This document shows, piece by piece, positions 23,376-33,800 of a stretch of 36,386 bases of DNA (position 1 is its first letter; each line of letters opens with the position of its first letter). The notes below the pieces were generated by a model, which saw nothing but the letters and a program-made list of their open reading frames with translations, did no database searches and had not been told where the DNA came from. Both the position numbers and the translations under genes were made by a program. The DNA comes from Acidimicrobiia bacterium (GTDB lineage: Bacteria; Actinomycetota; Acidimicrobiia; Spongiisociales; ZC4RG35): positions 1-36,386 of the forward strand of contig JAICRU010000026.1 in the NCBI GenBank assembly GCA_025937235.1. Direction: 5' to 3'.

Positions 23376-25006
23376 GCGTCTCCATCACCTTTCTCGGCGG
23401 TCTCGGTGAGATCGGCCGCAATTGCGCAGCGATCGAGGTGGAGAGCCGGATTGCGCTGATCGATTGCGGGCTCATGTTCCCCGAAGACGACATGCTCGGT
23501 GTCGACCTCGTCTTTCCCGACTGGTCGTGGCTGGTGGAGCGGCGCAATGACGTGGAGTGCGTGATCCTGACCCACGGGCACGAGGATCACACGGGAGCCC
23601 TGGCCTATTTCCTCAGGGATGTGAACGTTCCGGTCCTTGGCACCCGACTGACCATCGAGCTGGCCCGTGCACGAATCGACGAATTGGGGGTCGAAGCCAA
23701 TCTCCGTCATGTGCCGGTCAAGAAGTGGGTGGATCAGGGCCCCTTTCGTTTCCAGCTGATCCCGGTCAGCCACTCCGTGCCAGACGCCAGCGCAGTCGCT
23801 CTGGAGACGCCGGAGGGCGTCATTGTCCACTCGGGCGACTTCAAGCTCGATCCCACCCCGATCGACGGCGTGCCCACCGACCTTCCCGCCTTTGCCACAT
23901 TGGCCAGGAGGGGAGTGAGACTGCTCATGGCCGATTCGACCAACGCCGAGCGACCTGGCTTCGAGCCCTCGGAGAGCTCGGTGGGTCAGCCCATCTCCGA
24001 TGCCATCCGGGACGCGAGTGGCCGGGTCATCTCGGCCTGTTTCGCGTCACACATACACCGCATCCAACAGATCGCCGACGCCGGCATCGCCAATGGGCGG
24101 AAGATCGCCTTCTTCGGCCGTTCCATGCACCGGAACACCACCATCGCCTCCGATCTGAAGTCACTCGACATACCTCAGAAATCGGTGATCGACATCAAGG
24201 ACATGGACGAGTTACCGGTCGACCAACAGCTGTTGATCACCACGGGGAGCCAGGGGGAGCCCTTCGCAGCCCTCTCCCTGATGTCCCAGGGCCAGCACAA
24301 GTTCGTCGAGGTCGGGGAGGGAGACACCGTACTCATCTCGGCCAAGCCGATTCCCGGCAACGAGCGAGCAGTGTCCAAGGTGATCTCCAACCTGACGCGG
24401 CGCGGGGCCAAGGTGGTCCACGGGACCAATGCCCCGGTCCACGTCTCCGGTCACGCCAACCGGGACGAGTTGTTGACATTCCTCAACCTGCTGCGGCCAA
24501 ACGCCTTCGTTCCGGTCCACGGCGAGTATCGCCACCTCCACGCCCACGCAGAGCTGGCCCGGACCATGGGGGTGCGACATGTCGACGTCCTCGAAGACGG
24601 TGACCGGGTGATCCTGAAAGGCAAGAAGACCCAGGTGCTACGGAGGGCGGTCCCTGCCGGTTTCGTGTACCTGGATGGGTCATCCGTGGGCGATGTCCAG
24701 TCGGCGGTGCTGCGCGACCGATCACACCTGGCCGATGAGGGAGTCGTCGTCGTGACCGTCGGCATCGACCACGGCACGGGCGAGGTGGTCTACGGACCCG
24801 ACATGGACAGCCACGGCCTGATGGACGACCCCACTGTCGTTCTCGACAAGGCGGCCGAGGCGGTCAACGAGGCGATAGTCGAGCATGCGTCGGGGCGGTC
24901 CGACATCGGTGAGCTCCAGAAGACGATCCGCCAGGCAGCAGGGCGGGTCATCCGGGCCGAGACGGCACGACGCCCGGTGATCGTCCCCGTGGTGATGGAG
25001 CTCTGA
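23372..25006 (+). CDS. rnj: Ribonuclease J
   Basis: A 544-residue metallo-beta-lactamase/beta-CASP ribonuclease with 5'-3' exonuclease and endonuclease activity, acting in mRNA decay and rRNA maturation. Metal motifs are THGHEDHTGAL (H68, H70, D72, H73), HSGDFKLD and the beta-CASP elements ADSTNAERPG, FFGRSMHRNTTIA, TTGSQGEP and HVSGHANRDEL with VPVHGEYRH. The C-terminal domain is of normal length. The start is GTG 23372 within the dapA stop (GTGA). The frame is open further upstream only inside dapA. The dapA-rnj order is a common actinobacterial arrangement and implies co-translation of the two unrelated functions. Confidence 0.94.
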   Translation: MSVSITFLGGLGEIGRNCAAIEVESRIALIDCGLMFPEDDMLGVDLVFPDWSWLVERRNDVECVILTHGHEDHTGALAYFLRDVNVPVLGTRLTIELARARIDELGVEANLRHVPVKKWVDQGPFRFQLIPVSHSVPDASAVALETPEGVIVHSGDFKLDPTPIDGVPTDLPAFATLARRGVRLLMADSTNAERPGFEPSESSVGQPISDAIRDASGRVISACFASHIHRIQQIADAGIANGRKIAFFGRSMHRNTTIASDLKSLDIPQKSVIDIKDMDELPVDQQLLITTGSQGEPFAALSLMSQGQHKFVEVGEGDTVLISAKPIPGNERAVSKVISNLTRRGAKVVHGTNAPVHVSGHANRDELLTFLNLLRPNAFVPVHGEYRHLHAHAELARTMGVRHVDVLEDGDRVILKGKKTQVLRRAVPAGFVYLDGSSVGDVQSAVLRDRSHLADEGVVVVTVGIDHGTGEVVYGPDMDSHGLMDDPTVVLDKAAEAVNEAIVEHASGRSDIGELQKTIRQAAGRVIRAETARRPVIVPVVMEL

Positions 25007-25029
25007 GCATTCCACGACCAATTCCCGAC

Positions 25030-25056
25030 CCCATGTAGTGTTTCCGACTACATGGG
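25030..25056. repeat. 10-bp perfect inverted repeat spanning the ftsK start codon
   Basis: CCCATGTAGT (25030-25039) and ACTACATGGG (25047-25056) are exact reverse complements with a 7-nt spacer. The ATG of ftsK (25052-25054) is in the right arm, and TAGTGT (25036-25041), a possible -10, starts in the left arm. The repeat could be an operator or, if transcribed, a start-codon-masking hairpin. Confidence 0.65.
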
Positions 25057-27349
25057 AACCAGGACATCCACCCGGAAGGGTCCCTCCGGGCGGAGACGGG
25101 TGTCCACAGCGAAGAAGAAACCAGCACCGAAGAGCACGATCCGTCAGAAGCTGGTGGCGGTACGGAGCTCGGTGCGCAACACCCTGGGGCGTCAGACCGA
25201 CGACATCTGGGGTCTGATCCTCGTGGTCTTGGCCCTCCTGGTCTTGCTCGCCTTCGTCGACCTGGCCGGCCCGGTCGGTGAAGGGATGGCAAGCGGGAGC
25301 CGGCTCCTGTTCGGCGTGTGGAGATTCGCCCTCCCGATCGCATTGGCCGGAATCGGGGTGGCGATGATCCTCGGCAAGCCCCGAGATGGGGCCAAGCGAC
25401 TCATAGCCGGCGGTGTGATCACCTTCATCGGGTCCCTTGCTCTCTTCCATCTGATGACCGGGGCGGTGGCCCTGGCCCCGAGCATCGAGCTGGTCGAGGA
25501 GCGGGGCGGTGCCGTCGGCTCACTGATCGCCTTCCCGATGCGGCGCATCCTGGGCACATGGGGGGCATTCGTCGTGCTGGCCTCGGCGATGGGCATGGGG
25601 GTGCTGATCATGACCCAGACCAGTGTCCGTGAACTCGCCGCAGGCATCGCCGACATCTTCCGCTCGACACGAAGGCTGGCGGCGACGGCGACGACCGGAG
25701 CCCGGATGGAACGAGCCGGCAACGTGGCGGACCGGGTGGTCAATCCCGCACCCTCGGGCCGCGGGCGCCACGAGCGGCCCAAGATCGCTCGGCCCCAAAC
25801 CAAGAAGTCACAGTCGGAGAAGCCGAGCGAGCCGGCCGCACCGAAACCCAAGCCCCAGCCGGCATCTCTCGCCGTGACCCCCCAACCCAATGGCTACAGA
25901 CTCCCGCCCCTCAGCCTCCTCGACGGGGGCACCGGCGGAGAGATCAACAAGCGGGCGCTGGAGGACACCGCGCGGCAGCTCGAGGAGACGTTGACCCAGC
26001 ACGGGGTGGATGCCTCCCTGACCAAGATCGTCCCCGGGCCGACAGTGACCCGCTACGAGATCGAGCTTGCCCCAGGGGTGAAGGTCAACCGGATCTCCAG
26101 CCTCTCTCACGACATCGCATATGCCCTGGCCACACCGGACGTGCGCATCCTGGTCCCCATACCCGGCAAGTCGGCCATCGGCGTGGAGGTCCCCAACACC
26201 AAGCGTCGCCTCGTCTCACTCGGTGACATCCTCTCCAGCGCCGAGGCGGCGGTGGAGACCCACCCCCTGACCGTCGGCCTCGGGATGGACATCTCGGGCA
26301 TGCCCAAGTTGCTCAACCTGTCCGAACTGCCCCACGTTCTCATCGCCGGGGCGACGGGAGCGGGCAAGTCGTCCTGCATCAACTCCATCGTCACCTCGCT
26401 GTTGATGAGGACCCACCCCGAGGACGTCCGGGTGATCATGGTCGACCCGAAGCGCGTTGAGCTGGGCCAGTACAACGGGGTGCCCCATCTCCTCACTCGT
26501 GTGATCACCAACCCGAAGAAGGCCAACGACGCACTCAAGTGGGCCGTGGCCGAGATGGACCGTCGCTACGACCTCCTGGCCGATGCCAAGGTGCGCGACA
26601 TCGAGGGGTACCGGGCCAAATGGGAGGCGGGAGGCCTGGATCCGGAGGGTTTCGACCGCTTCCCATACATCGTGATCCTCATCGATGAGCTCAACGATTT
26701 GATGATGGTGGCCGGACGGGAGGTGGAGGAGTCGATCGTCAGGATCGCCCAGATGGCGCGTGCCGTCGGCATCCATCTCGTCATCGCCACTCAACGACCG
26801 TCGGTGGACGTGATCACTGGTGTGATCAAAGCCAACATCCCGAGCCGTCTCGCCTTCAGCGTCGCCTCGCAGACGGACAGCAGGGTGATCATCGACGGCG
26901 CGGGCGCCGAGAAGCTGATCGGGATGGGCGACATGCTGGTGGTAACGGCCAAGGAGCCGAGACCACAGCGGATCCAGGGAGCCTGGGTCCGTGAGGGCGA
27001 GGTCCATGCCGTGGTCGACTGGGTCCGCAAGCAGCAGGACGCCAGGTACGAGGACGAAGAAGTCCTAGTGGCCACCGCCGCTGCCGCGGCGGCCCTGGCG
27101 GAGGAGGTCGACGATGAGGAGGAGGCCTTGGTCCGCCAGGCTATGGACCTGGTGGTGCGGAGCGAGCTCGGGTCCACTTCGATGCTGCAGCGCAAGCTTC
27201 GGATCGGCTTTGCCCGTGCCGGCAGGGTGATGGACATCCTGGAGAGCCGGGGGGTGGTCGGCCCCTCACATGGCAGCAAGGCTCGCGAGGTGCTCATGAC
27301 GGTCGAGGAGCTGGATGAGCTGCTGGCGTCGGAGACCGCGGCGGTGTAG
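25052..27349 (+). CDS. ftsK: DNA translocase FtsK/SpoIIIE
   Basis: A 765-residue septal DNA pump that clears chromosome ends during division. A basic N-terminus is followed by about four membrane helices between residues 50 and 195 (IWGLILVVLALLVLLAFVDL is the first), then a Pro/Lys/Gln linker to about 270 (PKPKPQP). The RecA-like motor has Walker A IAGATGAGKSSCIN near 430-440 and Walker B VILIDELNDLMM near 540. The C-terminal gamma winged helix, which reads KOPS-type sites, covers about 690-755 (SMLQRKLRIGFARAGRVMDILE). The linker is short for the family. The start has no ribosome site; the inverted repeat and a TAGTGT 10 nt upstream suggest a nearly leaderless message. Confidence 0.95.
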   Translation: MGTRTSTRKGPSGRRRVSTAKKKPAPKSTIRQKLVAVRSSVRNTLGRQTDDIWGLILVVLALLVLLAFVDLAGPVGEGMASGSRLLFGVWRFALPIALAGIGVAMILGKPRDGAKRLIAGGVITFIGSLALFHLMTGAVALAPSIELVEERGGAVGSLIAFPMRRILGTWGAFVVLASAMGMGVLIMTQTSVRELAAGIADIFRSTRRLAATATTGARMERAGNVADRVVNPAPSGRGRHERPKIARPQTKKSQSEKPSEPAAPKPKPQPASLAVTPQPNGYRLPPLSLLDGGTGGEINKRALEDTARQLEETLTQHGVDASLTKIVPGPTVTRYEIELAPGVKVNRISSLSHDIAYALATPDVRILVPIPGKSAIGVEVPNTKRRLVSLGDILSSAEAAVETHPLTVGLGMDISGMPKLLNLSELPHVLIAGATGAGKSSCINSIVTSLLMRTHPEDVRVIMVDPKRVELGQYNGVPHLLTRVITNPKKANDALKWAVAEMDRRYDLLADAKVRDIEGYRAKWEAGGLDPEGFDRFPYIVILIDELNDLMMVAGREVEESIVRIAQMARAVGIHLVIATQRPSVDVITGVIKANIPSRLAFSVASQTDSRVIIDGAGAEKLIGMGDMLVVTAKEPRPQRIQGAWVREGEVHAVVDWVRKQQDARYEDEEVLVATAAAAAALAEEVDDEEEALVRQAMDLVVRSELGSTSMLQRKLRIGFARAGRVMDILESRGVVGPSHGSKAREVLMTVEELDELLASETAAV

Positions 27350-27393
27350 GCCGGCTGGTGTGGAATCGGCCGGTCGATAAGCTCATCGCCGGC

Positions 27394-28413
27394 ATGCTCA
27401 CCCTGATCAGCCCGGACGGGACCGTCCGCGACGGCCTATCGATCACTCTCGAAGAGACCCGAGAGCTGTACGCCGACATGGTCGAAGCCAGGACCTACGA
27501 CCACAAGTGCATGGCCATGCAGCGTCAGGGGCGTCTGGCCACCTACGCCCCGTTCGAGGGCCAGGAGGCAGCACAGATCGGCGCTGCAGCGGCGCTCCGG
27601 CCCGATGACTGGGTTGCCGCCACCTACCGTGATGCGGCCTTGATGTGGAGGGCGGGTTATCCCTGGGCCCTGCTCATCGCCGGGAGGACAGGTGACGAGC
27701 GAGGGGGCCAGGCACCCGATGGACTGAACGTCCTTCCTCCCTCGATCACCGTCGGCGGGCACATGATCCACGCCGTCGGCCTGGCCTGGGCGGAGGCGTT
27801 GAACGGCTCCGATCGGGTGGCCCTGACCTCGTTCGGCGACGGCGCCACATCCGAGGGTGACTTCCACGAGGCGATGAACTTCGCCGCCGTCTACACGACC
27901 CCGACCGTCTTCCTCTGCCAGAACAACGGGTTCGCCATCTCGTACCCGCGTGACGAGCAGACACGGTCGGAGTCGATTGCCATGAAGGCGGATGCCTACG
28001 GAATGCCAGGGGTCATCGTCGACGGTAACGACGTGGCGGCGGTCCTCACCGTGGTAGGAGAGGCTGTGGCCAGAGCCCGCTCGGGCGAGGGGCCGACCCT
28101 CATCGAGGCGGTCACTTATCGCCTCGGCCCGCACACGACCTCCGACGACCCCGCTCGATACCGGGACGAGGACGAAACCGGGGAGTGGCGCACACGGGAT
28201 CCCCTGGAGCGAGTCCGGGCGCTCCTGGAGCGGGCGGGAGCATGGACTCCCGAATGGCATGCAGAGTTGGAGGCCCGGTCGGCAGACGTGATCGAAGAGG
28301 CCGTTGCCGAGGCGGAAGCTCTGCCCCGGCCCACCGCGGCCGAGATGCTGTCCCGAATGTACGCACAGCCGACCGGGCCCCTCCGAGCGCAACTGGACGA
28401 GATCGGCGCATGA
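27394..28413 (+). CDS. pdhA: Pyruvate (2-oxoacid) dehydrogenase E1 alpha subunit
   Basis: Thiamine-diphosphate-binding alpha subunit of a heterotetrameric E1, 339 residues from ATG 27394. The ThDP motif runs from FGDGATSEGDFHEAMNF (GDG 148-150) to LCQNNGFAIS (NN 177-178). GRLATYAPFEGQEAAQIG, ATYRDAALMWRAG, GLNVLPPSITVGGHM and YRLGPHTTSDDPARYR follow the Bacillus-type PdhA closely, so pyruvate is favoured over branched-chain 2-oxoacids, though the substrate cannot be settled by sequence. A GTG at 27358 would add 12 residues. TAAGCT lies 10 nt before the ATG. It overlaps the beta subunit gene by 4 nt (ATGA). No E3 gene is in the window. Confidence 0.92.
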   Translation: MLTLISPDGTVRDGLSITLEETRELYADMVEARTYDHKCMAMQRQGRLATYAPFEGQEAAQIGAAAALRPDDWVAATYRDAALMWRAGYPWALLIAGRTGDERGGQAPDGLNVLPPSITVGGHMIHAVGLAWAEALNGSDRVALTSFGDGATSEGDFHEAMNFAAVYTTPTVFLCQNNGFAISYPRDEQTRSESIAMKADAYGMPGVIVDGNDVAAVLTVVGEAVARARSGEGPTLIEAVTYRLGPHTTSDDPARYRDEDETGEWRTRDPLERVRALLERAGAWTPEWHAELEARSADVIEEAVAEAEALPRPTAAEMLSRMYAQPTGPLRAQLDEIGA

Positions 28414-29387
28414 GCGAGCAGACCCTGGCCCAGGCGCTGAATGGCGCACTGGCCACCGCGCTCGAGACCGACGAGCGGGTCGTCCTCCTGGGTGAGGACA
28501 TCGGGCGCACCGGAGGTGTGTTCAGGATCACCGACGGTCTGCGGGCCAAGTATGGCGAGGACCGGGTGTTCGACACCCCGGTCGCCGAGTCGGGGATCGT
28601 CGGGGCGGCTTTCGGCATGGCGATAGCCGGGATGCGCCCGGTGGCGGAGCTGCAGTTCCTCGGGTTCTCCTACCCGGCCTACGACCAGATCATCAATCAC
28701 GTTGCCCGGATTCGGAACCGTTCGAACCACAGGTTCACTGCTCCGATGGTGATCCGTGTTCCTTACGGGGGCGGGATCGGCGCCGCCGAGCACCATTCGG
28801 AATCGACCGAGGCGATCTACGCCCACATCCCGGGTCTGAAGGTGGTGGTGCCGTCCACACCGTCCGACGCCCGTGGTCTGCTCCTGGCCGCCATAGAGGA
28901 CCCCGATCCCGTCCTCTTCCTCGAGCCGATCAGGCTCTATCGGGCGGTGAAGGAAGAGGTGTCGGAGCTCTATTACACGACCGAGATCGGCCCCATGCGG
29001 GTGGAGCGGGAGGGAAGGGACATCACCCTGATCTCGTGGGGAGCGATGATCAAGGAGACGAGGGCCGCGGCCGGCCAGCTCGAGGAGAAGGGGGCGTCGG
29101 TCGAGGTCCTCGACCTCCGCACTCTGTCTCCGATCGATCAGGACGGGATCGTCGCTTCGGCTGCCAAGACAGGCAGAGTGGTGGTGGTTCATGAGGCTCC
29201 GAGGACCGCCGGTCTGGGGGCCGAGGTGGCCGCGATCATCCAGGAACGCGTCCTGTACTCCCTCCTGGCACCGGTCCGGCGGGTCGCCGGGTGGGACACG
29301 GTGTTCCCGCTGAAACGGTCGGAGGCTCACTACCTTCCGAGTCCGGATCGGATCGTTCGAGCTGCGGAAGAGACGCTGGAGGCCTAG
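28410..29387 (+). CDS. pdhB: Pyruvate (2-oxoacid) dehydrogenase E1 beta subunit
   Basis: The 325-residue beta subunit (transketolase-like Pyr and C-terminal domains) that completes the E1 active site. Recognisable stretches are VVLLGEDIGRTGGVFRIT, VFDTPVAESGIVGAAFGMA with the conserved Glu that activates ThDP, VPYGGGIGAAEHHSES, VVVPSTPSDARGLLLAAI and VLDLRTLSPIDQD. Start ATG 28410 overlaps the alpha stop; the frame upstream is open only inside the alpha gene. The stop TAG overlaps the first base of the E2 start (TAGTG), so all three subunits are translated together in the order E1 alpha, E1 beta, E2. Confidence 0.94.
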   Translation: MSEQTLAQALNGALATALETDERVVLLGEDIGRTGGVFRITDGLRAKYGEDRVFDTPVAESGIVGAAFGMAIAGMRPVAELQFLGFSYPAYDQIINHVARIRNRSNHRFTAPMVIRVPYGGGIGAAEHHSESTEAIYAHIPGLKVVVPSTPSDARGLLLAAIEDPDPVLFLEPIRLYRAVKEEVSELYYTTEIGPMRVEREGRDITLISWGAMIKETRAAAGQLEEKGASVEVLDLRTLSPIDQDGIVASAAKTGRVVVVHEAPRTAGLGAEVAAIIQERVLYSLLAPVRRVAGWDTVFPLKRSEAHYLPSPDRIVRAAEETLEA

Positions 29388-30691
29388 TGGCGAGGGAGTT
29401 CCTGTTACCCGACATCGGCGAGGGCCTGACCGAGGCCGAGATCGTCCGCTGGCTGGTGCCCGAGGGTGGCCATGTCGCTGCGGACCAGCCAGTTGTCGAG
29501 GTCGAGACGGACAAGGCCGTGGTCGAGATTCCGTCACCGTATGCGGGGGTCGTCCTCCGTCACGGTGGAGCAGAGGGCGAGACGATCAAGGTCGGTGCGG
29601 TGCTGGTTGTGATCGCCGACGAGGGGGGCGAGGAGGAGGGCCGATCGGAAGTGGGGCTCACGGAAGCAGGCAGGGAAGGGAGCCCCTCGGGCGCCCTCGC
29701 CGAGACCCGGGGGGAATCACACCAAGCCGCCCCCATCGTCGGCACCCTGAGCGAGGAGGCAGAGGTCCTCGCCGCCTCCGCCCGCACAACGGCCGGTGCA
29801 GCCACCGGCACGGTGAAGGCGCTTCCGATCGTCCGCAAGCTGGCCCGGGACCTCGGCGTCGACCTGTCTTCGGTCCAGGGCACCGGCGCCGAAGGGCGGG
29901 TCACCCGCGAAGATGTGCTCGCGGCCGCCCCTTCCCGCGGGACCGCGGCGGCGGAGCCGGCCCAGGTGGCCGCAGCGGATACGAAGCTGGCGGTCGAGCC
30001 CGGAGAGGCAGAGGATCAGCGGCGCCCCTTGTCGCGTCTGCGTCGCACCATTGCGGCCAACATGGCGAAGAGCTGGTCCGAGATCCCGCACGTCACCACA
30101 TTCGACGAGGTGGATGCCGACCGGCTCGCCCCGGTCAGGGACGCTCTCGCGTCCAGACACGACGTGAAGATCCCCATGGAGGCGATGGTGATCAAGGCGG
30201 TGATCCCGGCACTGGAGGCCTTCCCGGAATTCAATGCGACTCTCGATGGCGACGAACTGGTCGTTCACCAGAGACACGACATCGGGATCGCTGTCGATAC
30301 TCCCGACGGTCTTCTCGTGGCTGTGATCCGTGACGCCGGCTCGAGAGGGATCCTCGACCTTTCCGGGGAGGTGCGCCGGATCGGCGAGGCGGCGAAGGCA
30401 CGTTCCCTCGCTCCAGACGAGCTCACCGGCCAGACGTTCACCGTCTCCAACATCGGGGCGGTCGGTGGGGGACAGGGGACTCCGATCGTGCCCTACGGCA
30501 CCACAGCCATCCTCTCGGTGGGACGTGTGCAGGAAAAGGTCATAGCCCGGGACGGTGAGCCGGTTGTCGCCCCTGTCATGCCCTTGTCGCTCTCCTACGA
30601 CCACCGGGTGATCGACGGAGCCCAGGGGCGCAGGTTCATTGCTCTGATCATCGAGAACCTGGAGGAGCCCGCCCTCTTCCTGGCCGGGTGA
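29387..30691 (+). CDS. pdhC: Dihydrolipoamide acyltransferase E2
   Basis: A 434-residue E2 core protein of the dehydrogenase complex. There is one lipoyl domain (1-80) with the lipoyl lysine in EVETDKAVVEIPS (K43), a flexible acidic/alanine linker, then a peripheral-subunit-binding domain at about 144-180 (ALPIVRKLARDLGVDLSSVQ) and the catalytic acyltransferase domain from about 212. The active site is SYDHRVIDGAQG (H406, D410, HxxxDG). GTG 29387 is the start because the lipoyl domain begins immediately (REFLLPDIGEG) and it abuts the E1 beta stop. With one lipoyl domain it resembles branched-chain E2s as well as some PDH E2s. Confidence 0.93.
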   Translation: MAREFLLPDIGEGLTEAEIVRWLVPEGGHVAADQPVVEVETDKAVVEIPSPYAGVVLRHGGAEGETIKVGAVLVVIADEGGEEEGRSEVGLTEAGREGSPSGALAETRGESHQAAPIVGTLSEEAEVLAASARTTAGAATGTVKALPIVRKLARDLGVDLSSVQGTGAEGRVTREDVLAAAPSRGTAAAEPAQVAAADTKLAVEPGEAEDQRRPLSRLRRTIAANMAKSWSEIPHVTTFDEVDADRLAPVRDALASRHDVKIPMEAMVIKAVIPALEAFPEFNATLDGDELVVHQRHDIGIAVDTPDGLLVAVIRDAGSRGILDLSGEVRRIGEAAKARSLAPDELTGQTFTVSNIGAVGGGQGTPIVPYGTTAILSVGRVQEKVIARDGEPVVAPVMPLSLSYDHRVIDGAQGRRFIALIIENLEEPALFLAG

Positions 30692-30705
30692 GGCGGTCTC
30701 AGCCC
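30686..30705. terminator. Hairpin holding both convergent stop codons
   Basis: GGGTGAG (30686-30692) pairs with CTCAGCCC (30698-30705) around a 5-nt loop with one bulged G. The E2 stop (30689-30691) and the regulator gene's stop (30701-30699) lie in opposite arms. No T tract follows. Confidence 0.38.
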
Positions 30706-32156
30706 TTCGAGTGGGACTCGACCAGGTCGAGGACCTCGGGCATGTCGAGCTCCGGGTAGGGATCCGGGGCGAGGAGACCCAGGATCCGGCCCTGGGACCG
30801 GGCGGAGACGATGATCTTGTCCGACCATTTCATCTGCAGCCCTGCGGGAGCCGTTCGGCAACACGTCGGGTCGGGGCAGGTGGAGGTCTCCCGGTTCTCG
30901 GTATCGCGGCCCCGGAACCAGCGAGCCTCGGAGAATGGAACCCCGATGGTGACGGCGGTCGCCGGCTCTCGCGCCGCCTCGACATGGGTGGTGCAGAAGA
31001 AAGTGCCGTCGGGGGTGTCGGTGTACTGATGATGGGTCCCGTAGCGCTCCGGCGACTCGAAGGTCATGCGGGCCCCCCATCTACGACATAGGCGCTGAGT
31101 CTCCATTCCCCCGTGTGCGTCCCGGGGGATAGGGGCCCCGTCGTTTGCATAGCCCTTCACCACGACTCCCATCTCGTCGCTCACGAGAAGGTGGGTGTCG
31201 ATCTCGAGGTGGTGGGTGGCGAGGTTGACCGTCCTCCATGCCGCCATCTCGTACGAGACGTAGAACAATTCCTTGACGTCTTCGACGTCGATGTCGTGGT
31301 TGTCCATGGCCGATCTGAGCCGGGCCAGGACCGGGTCTTCTGGAACCAGCACTGCTGCGGCGAAGTCGGCGGTCTCCACCCGCTGGCGGAGAAAAGTGTC
31401 GAGGTCCGGGTCGGTCTCGTGCCCGAGTAGGAACCCCGCCAGGGTCTGGAGGACGGCCTTTCGTGCCTGCCGGGTACGGAGCGAGTCACGCTGGGCGATG
31501 TAGACGCGGTGATGGTCGAGGTCGATTATGGATCGGGCGAAGGCAGGCATGTCCTCCACCGGGTGAAGCTCGAAGCCGGCTCGGTCAGTGAGATCGAGGA
31601 GGTTGCGTGATGAGAACGGCCCCTCCCCGGAGTAACCGCTGGAGGCCAGCGCCAGGCGCGCCTCCGCTTCGACCTCCTCCAGATAGCCCGATCGCCCCGC
31701 CAACCACATGGCGACATCGCCATTGGCCCTCCTCACCTCCTCCGAACCGGCGGTGTCGAGTGCCGAGCGCTCCCGCAACGCCTCGTGGAGGCCCACGAGG
31801 TGGGTCAGGGTCTCGTTGTCGAGCCTGGCACTCGGTTTCACCGGAGGAAGGTGCAATGAGTCGAAGAGCGCGGTGTCCTGGGAACGGAGGAGGGCGATCT
31901 CCAGGGCGTCACGCCGGTTGGGAGGATTCGGGTCGAGGAGCTCGGACATGTCGACTCCCAGCGCCGCCGCCAACTCCACAACCAGGTTGAGACGAGGCTG
32001 CTTCTTGCCGTTCTCGAGGAGGGAGAGATAGGGCGCCGGTCGTTTCACGATCGCCCCCCACTCGTCCAGGGTCATCCCCCACTCCCGCCGGTGATGGCGA
32101 AGTCTCCGCCCCAAAACCAGGGGGTCCAATGCCTGAGTTTCAGACGTTTGTGCCAT
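30699..32156 (-). CDS. ramB: RamB/ScfR-type transcriptional regulator of acetate metabolism
   Basis: A 485-residue regulator, the same length as corynebacterial RamB. An N-terminal XRE-type helix-turn-helix covers about 15-72 ([35 protein letters not shown]). The middle has an ImmA/IrrE-like domain whose HExxH is degraded ([12 protein letters not shown]). The C-terminal short-chain-fatty-acyl-regulator region has Cys-rich stretches (CPDPTCCRT) and TFFCTTHVE. Family members bind acyl-CoA and control glyoxylate or methylcitrate genes. Here it is divergent from aceB-aceA, matching RamB's known targets. ATG 32156 is used, with CAATAT 7 nt upstream. Repressor rather than activator action is inferred. 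Confidence 0.85.
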   Translation of the reverse strand: MAQTSETQALDPLVLGRRLRHHRREWGMTLDEWGAIVKRPAPYLSLLENGKKQPRLNLVVELAAALGVDMSELLDPNPPNRRDALEIALLRSQDTALFDSLHLPPVKPSARLDNETLTHLVGLHEALRERSALDTAGSEEVRRANGDVAMWLAGRSGYLEEVEAEARLALASSGYSGEGPFSSRNLLDLTDRAGFELHPVEDMPAFARSIIDLDHHRVYIAQRDSLRTRQARKAVLQTLAGFLLGHETDPDLDTFLRQRVETADFAAAVLVPEDPVLARLRSAMDNHDIDVEDVKELFYVSYEMAAWRTVNLATHHLEIDTHLLVSDEMGVVVKGYANDGAPIPRDAHGGMETQRLCRRWGARMTFESPERYGTHHQYTDTPDGTFFCTTHVEAAREPATAVTIGVPFSEARWFRGRDTENRETSTCPDPTCCRTAPAGLQMKWSDKIIVSARSQGRILGLLAPDPYPELDMPEVLDLVESHSKG

Positions 32157-32163
32157 ACTGGAA

Positions 32164-32169
32164 ATATTG
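32164..32169 (-). promoter_or_regulatory. Weak -10 candidate for the regulator gene
   Basis: Reading leftward, CAATAT (32169-32164) is followed by 7 nt and the ATG at 32156. It repeats the leaderless spacing seen elsewhere in the window but matches TATAAT at only three positions. Confidence 0.25.
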
Positions 32170-32177
32170 CCTATTCT

Positions 32178-32206
32178 TTGGGTTCGTCCCGGTTTGGAAT
32201 GATAGT
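32178..32206 (+). promoter_or_regulatory. Promoter of aceB-aceA
   Basis: TTGGGT (32178-32183), 17 nt, GATAGT (32201-32206). The predicted start site near 32213 leaves a leader of about 18 nt before the aceB ATG, with no ribosome site in it. Confidence 0.45.
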
Positions 32207-32222
32207 GCCTTCGCAAGACACT
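32204..32222. promoter_or_regulatory. Imperfect 19-bp dyad over the aceB start site, candidate RamB-type operator
   Basis: AGTGCCTTCGCAAGACACT has symmetric outer arms AGTG/CACT and CTT/AAG, with 14 of 19 positions symmetric. It overlaps the -10 and the predicted start site of aceB. The core CTTCGCAA resembles the CTTTGCAA core reported for corynebacterial RamB sites. Confidence 0.4.
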
Positions 32223-32230
32223 TACATCTT

Positions 32231-33790
<1,560 letters not shown>

Positions 33791-33800
33791 GGGAGCAGAG

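Noticed and set aside
28116-29537. Minus-strand open frame of 473 codons
   Set aside because: Antisense to the E1 alpha, E1 beta and E2 genes; composition typical of a shadow frame.
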